Assembly (NCBI GenBank): GCA_002356515.1
Contig: AP017605.1
Coordinates: forward strand, 3,915,001 to 3,979,000
Direction of reading: 5' to 3'
From: Mesorhizobium loti
GTDB taxonomy: Bacteria; Pseudomonadota; Alphaproteobacteria; Rhizobiales; Rhizobiaceae
Length of the DNA stretch: 64,000 bases
Part shown: piece after piece, positions 63,292 to 64,000 of the stretch
Numbering within the stretch: position 1 is the first letter of the stretch
How the letters are laid out: the number at the start of each line of letters is the position of its first letter
The notes under the pieces: generated by a model
What the model was told of the DNA's origin: nothing
What the model saw: only the letters and a program-made list of their open reading frames with translations
Databases searched by the model: none
Made by a program: the position numbers and the translations under genes

Positions 63292-64000
63292 TTAACCCTT
63301 GATCGCCTCGACCAAGGTCGTGCCCAGCCGTGCCGGCGAGGGCGATACTTTTATCCCGGCCGATTCCATCGCCGCGATCTTGTCCTCGGCGCCGCCCTTG
63401 CCGCCGGAGATGACCGCGCCCGCGTGGCCCATGGTGCGGCCGGCCGGCGCCGTGCGCCCGGCGATGAAGCCGGCCATCGGCTTCTTGCGGCCACGTTTGG
63501 CTTCGTCCTTGAGGAACTGCGCGGCGTCTTCCTCGGCCGAACCGCCGATCTCGCCGATCATGATGATCGACTTGGTCTCGTCGTCGGCGAGGAACATCTC
63601 GAGCACGTCGATGAACTCGGTGCCCTTGACGGGGTCGCCGCCAATGCCGACGGCGGTGGTCTGGCCGAGGCCGACATTGGTGGTCTGGAACACAGCCTCA
63701 TAGGTAAGTGTTCCCGAGCGCGAAACAACACCGACCGAGCCCTTGCGGAAGATGTTTCCGGGCATGATGCCGATCTTGCATTCGTCGGGGGTGAGCACGC
63801 CCGGGCAGTTCGGGCCGATCAGCCGCGAGGTCGAGCGGTCGAGCCGCGCCTTGACCTTGATCATGTCCATCACCGGAATGCCCTCGGTGATGCAGATGAT
63901 CAGCGGGATTTCCGCCTCGATCGCTTCCAGGATCGCTTCGGCGGCACCCGCCGGCGGCACGTAGACGACCGAGGCATTGGCGCCGGTCTTTTCCTTGCCC
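63292..64000 (-). CDS. sucD: Succinyl-CoA ligase alpha subunit (5' end outside window)
   Basis: Partial gene running off the end of the window; 235 sense codons are visible, ending at the stop at 63292. They include the CoA/nucleotide region [26 protein letters not shown] split over several turns, [23 protein letters not shown], and the active-site histidine region [14 protein letters not shown]. The enzyme makes succinate and ATP/GTP from succinyl-CoA, following the OGDH step. Upstream sucC is expected outside the window. Gene order sucD-sucA-odhB is typical. Confidence 0.95.
   Translation of the reverse strand, partial: GKEKTGANASVVYVPPAGAAEAILEAIEAEIPLIICITEGIPVMDMIKVKARLDRSTSRLIGPNCPGVLTPDECKIGIMPGNIFRKGSVGVVSRSGTLTYEAVFQTTNVGLGQTTAVGIGGDPVKGTEFIDVLEMFLADDETKSIIMIGEIGGSAEEDAAQFLKDEAKRGRKKPMAGFIAGRTAPAGRTMGHAGAVISGGKGGAEDKIAAMESAGIKVSPSPARLGTTLVEAIKG

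Overview
The window is a gene-dense, GC-rich stretch of an alphaproteobacterial (Rhizobiales) chromosome and looks most like Mesorhizobium. The evidence is the MucR/Ros-type regulator, the hemC-hemD-Mic60-like-hemY block, the sdhC-D-A-B order, a CenR-like regulator next to a cyclic-nucleotide-binding protein, glnK-amtB, tsaD-gpsA-YciI-EVE, and many short palindromic intergenic repeats of the kind common in rhizobia. Genus is an inference from gene content. I found no rRNA, tRNA, CRISPR array, transposase, phage gene or recognisable defence system.

Layout. 1-2.4 kb: pentose-phosphate genes (end of gnd, zwf, a polyphosphate-glucokinase-like ROK kinase). 2.6-6.6 kb: mucR, an orphan unknown, an aminotransferase, an MFS exporter and a NIPSNAP protein. 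6.6-12.7 kb (minus): tetrapyrrole genes hemC and hemD, a Mic60/mitofilin-like protein, hemY, then TerB-like and glutamine-amidotransferase genes. 12.8-17.7 kb (plus): tsaD, gpsA, YciI, an EVE-domain gene, an ETF-beta lysine methyltransferase-like gene, DUF1761 and a GT25 glycosyltransferase. 17.7-21.6 kb: LysR regulator/DUF1127 pair, L,D-transpeptidase, CenR-like regulator, cNMP-binding protein, GNAT. 21.6-26.1 kb (minus): xthA, lolA, ftsK. 26.2-31.7 kb: small membrane and secreted proteins, amtB-glnK with a candidate sigma-54 promoter, tesB, a UbiH-family hydroxylase. 31.8-34.6 kb: small conserved proteins and an OsmC protein. 34.0-39.3 kb (minus): sdhC-sdhD-sdhA-DUF3052-sdhB-nucleotidyltransferase-yceH. 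39.5-45.8 kb: an MliC-like lipoprotein, a small secreted protein, two diguanylate cyclases, leuC, a methyltransferase. 45.8-48.8 kb: amino-acid ABC transporter parts and the ohr-ohrR operon. 48.9-54.7 kb: rplS, a TSUP transporter, trmD, rimM, xerC, a TraB/GumN protein, DUF2867. 54.7-55.4 kb: a proline-alanine rod protein and nested repeats. 55.4-64 kb (minus): the 2-oxoglutarate dehydrogenase operon, with sucD upstream.

How it fits together. Much of the window is central carbon and respiratory metabolism: glucose 6-phosphate oxidation, 2-oxoglutarate dehydrogenase, succinyl-CoA ligase and succinate dehydrogenase. Heme, ubiquinone and nitrogen-status genes are also present. The most unusual feature is that both TCA operons carry extra genes within a few bases of the enzyme genes. 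A DUF3052 gene lies between sdhA and sdhB. A DUF4241 protein, a secreted unknown and an SDR oxidoreductase lie between odhB and lpdA. Other points of note are a sdhB-coupled nucleotidyltransferase/YceH pair, a diverged fragment of a TraB/GumN paralogue, two adjacent diguanylate cyclases without a canonical I-site, and intergenic repeats of several families, one inserted inside another.
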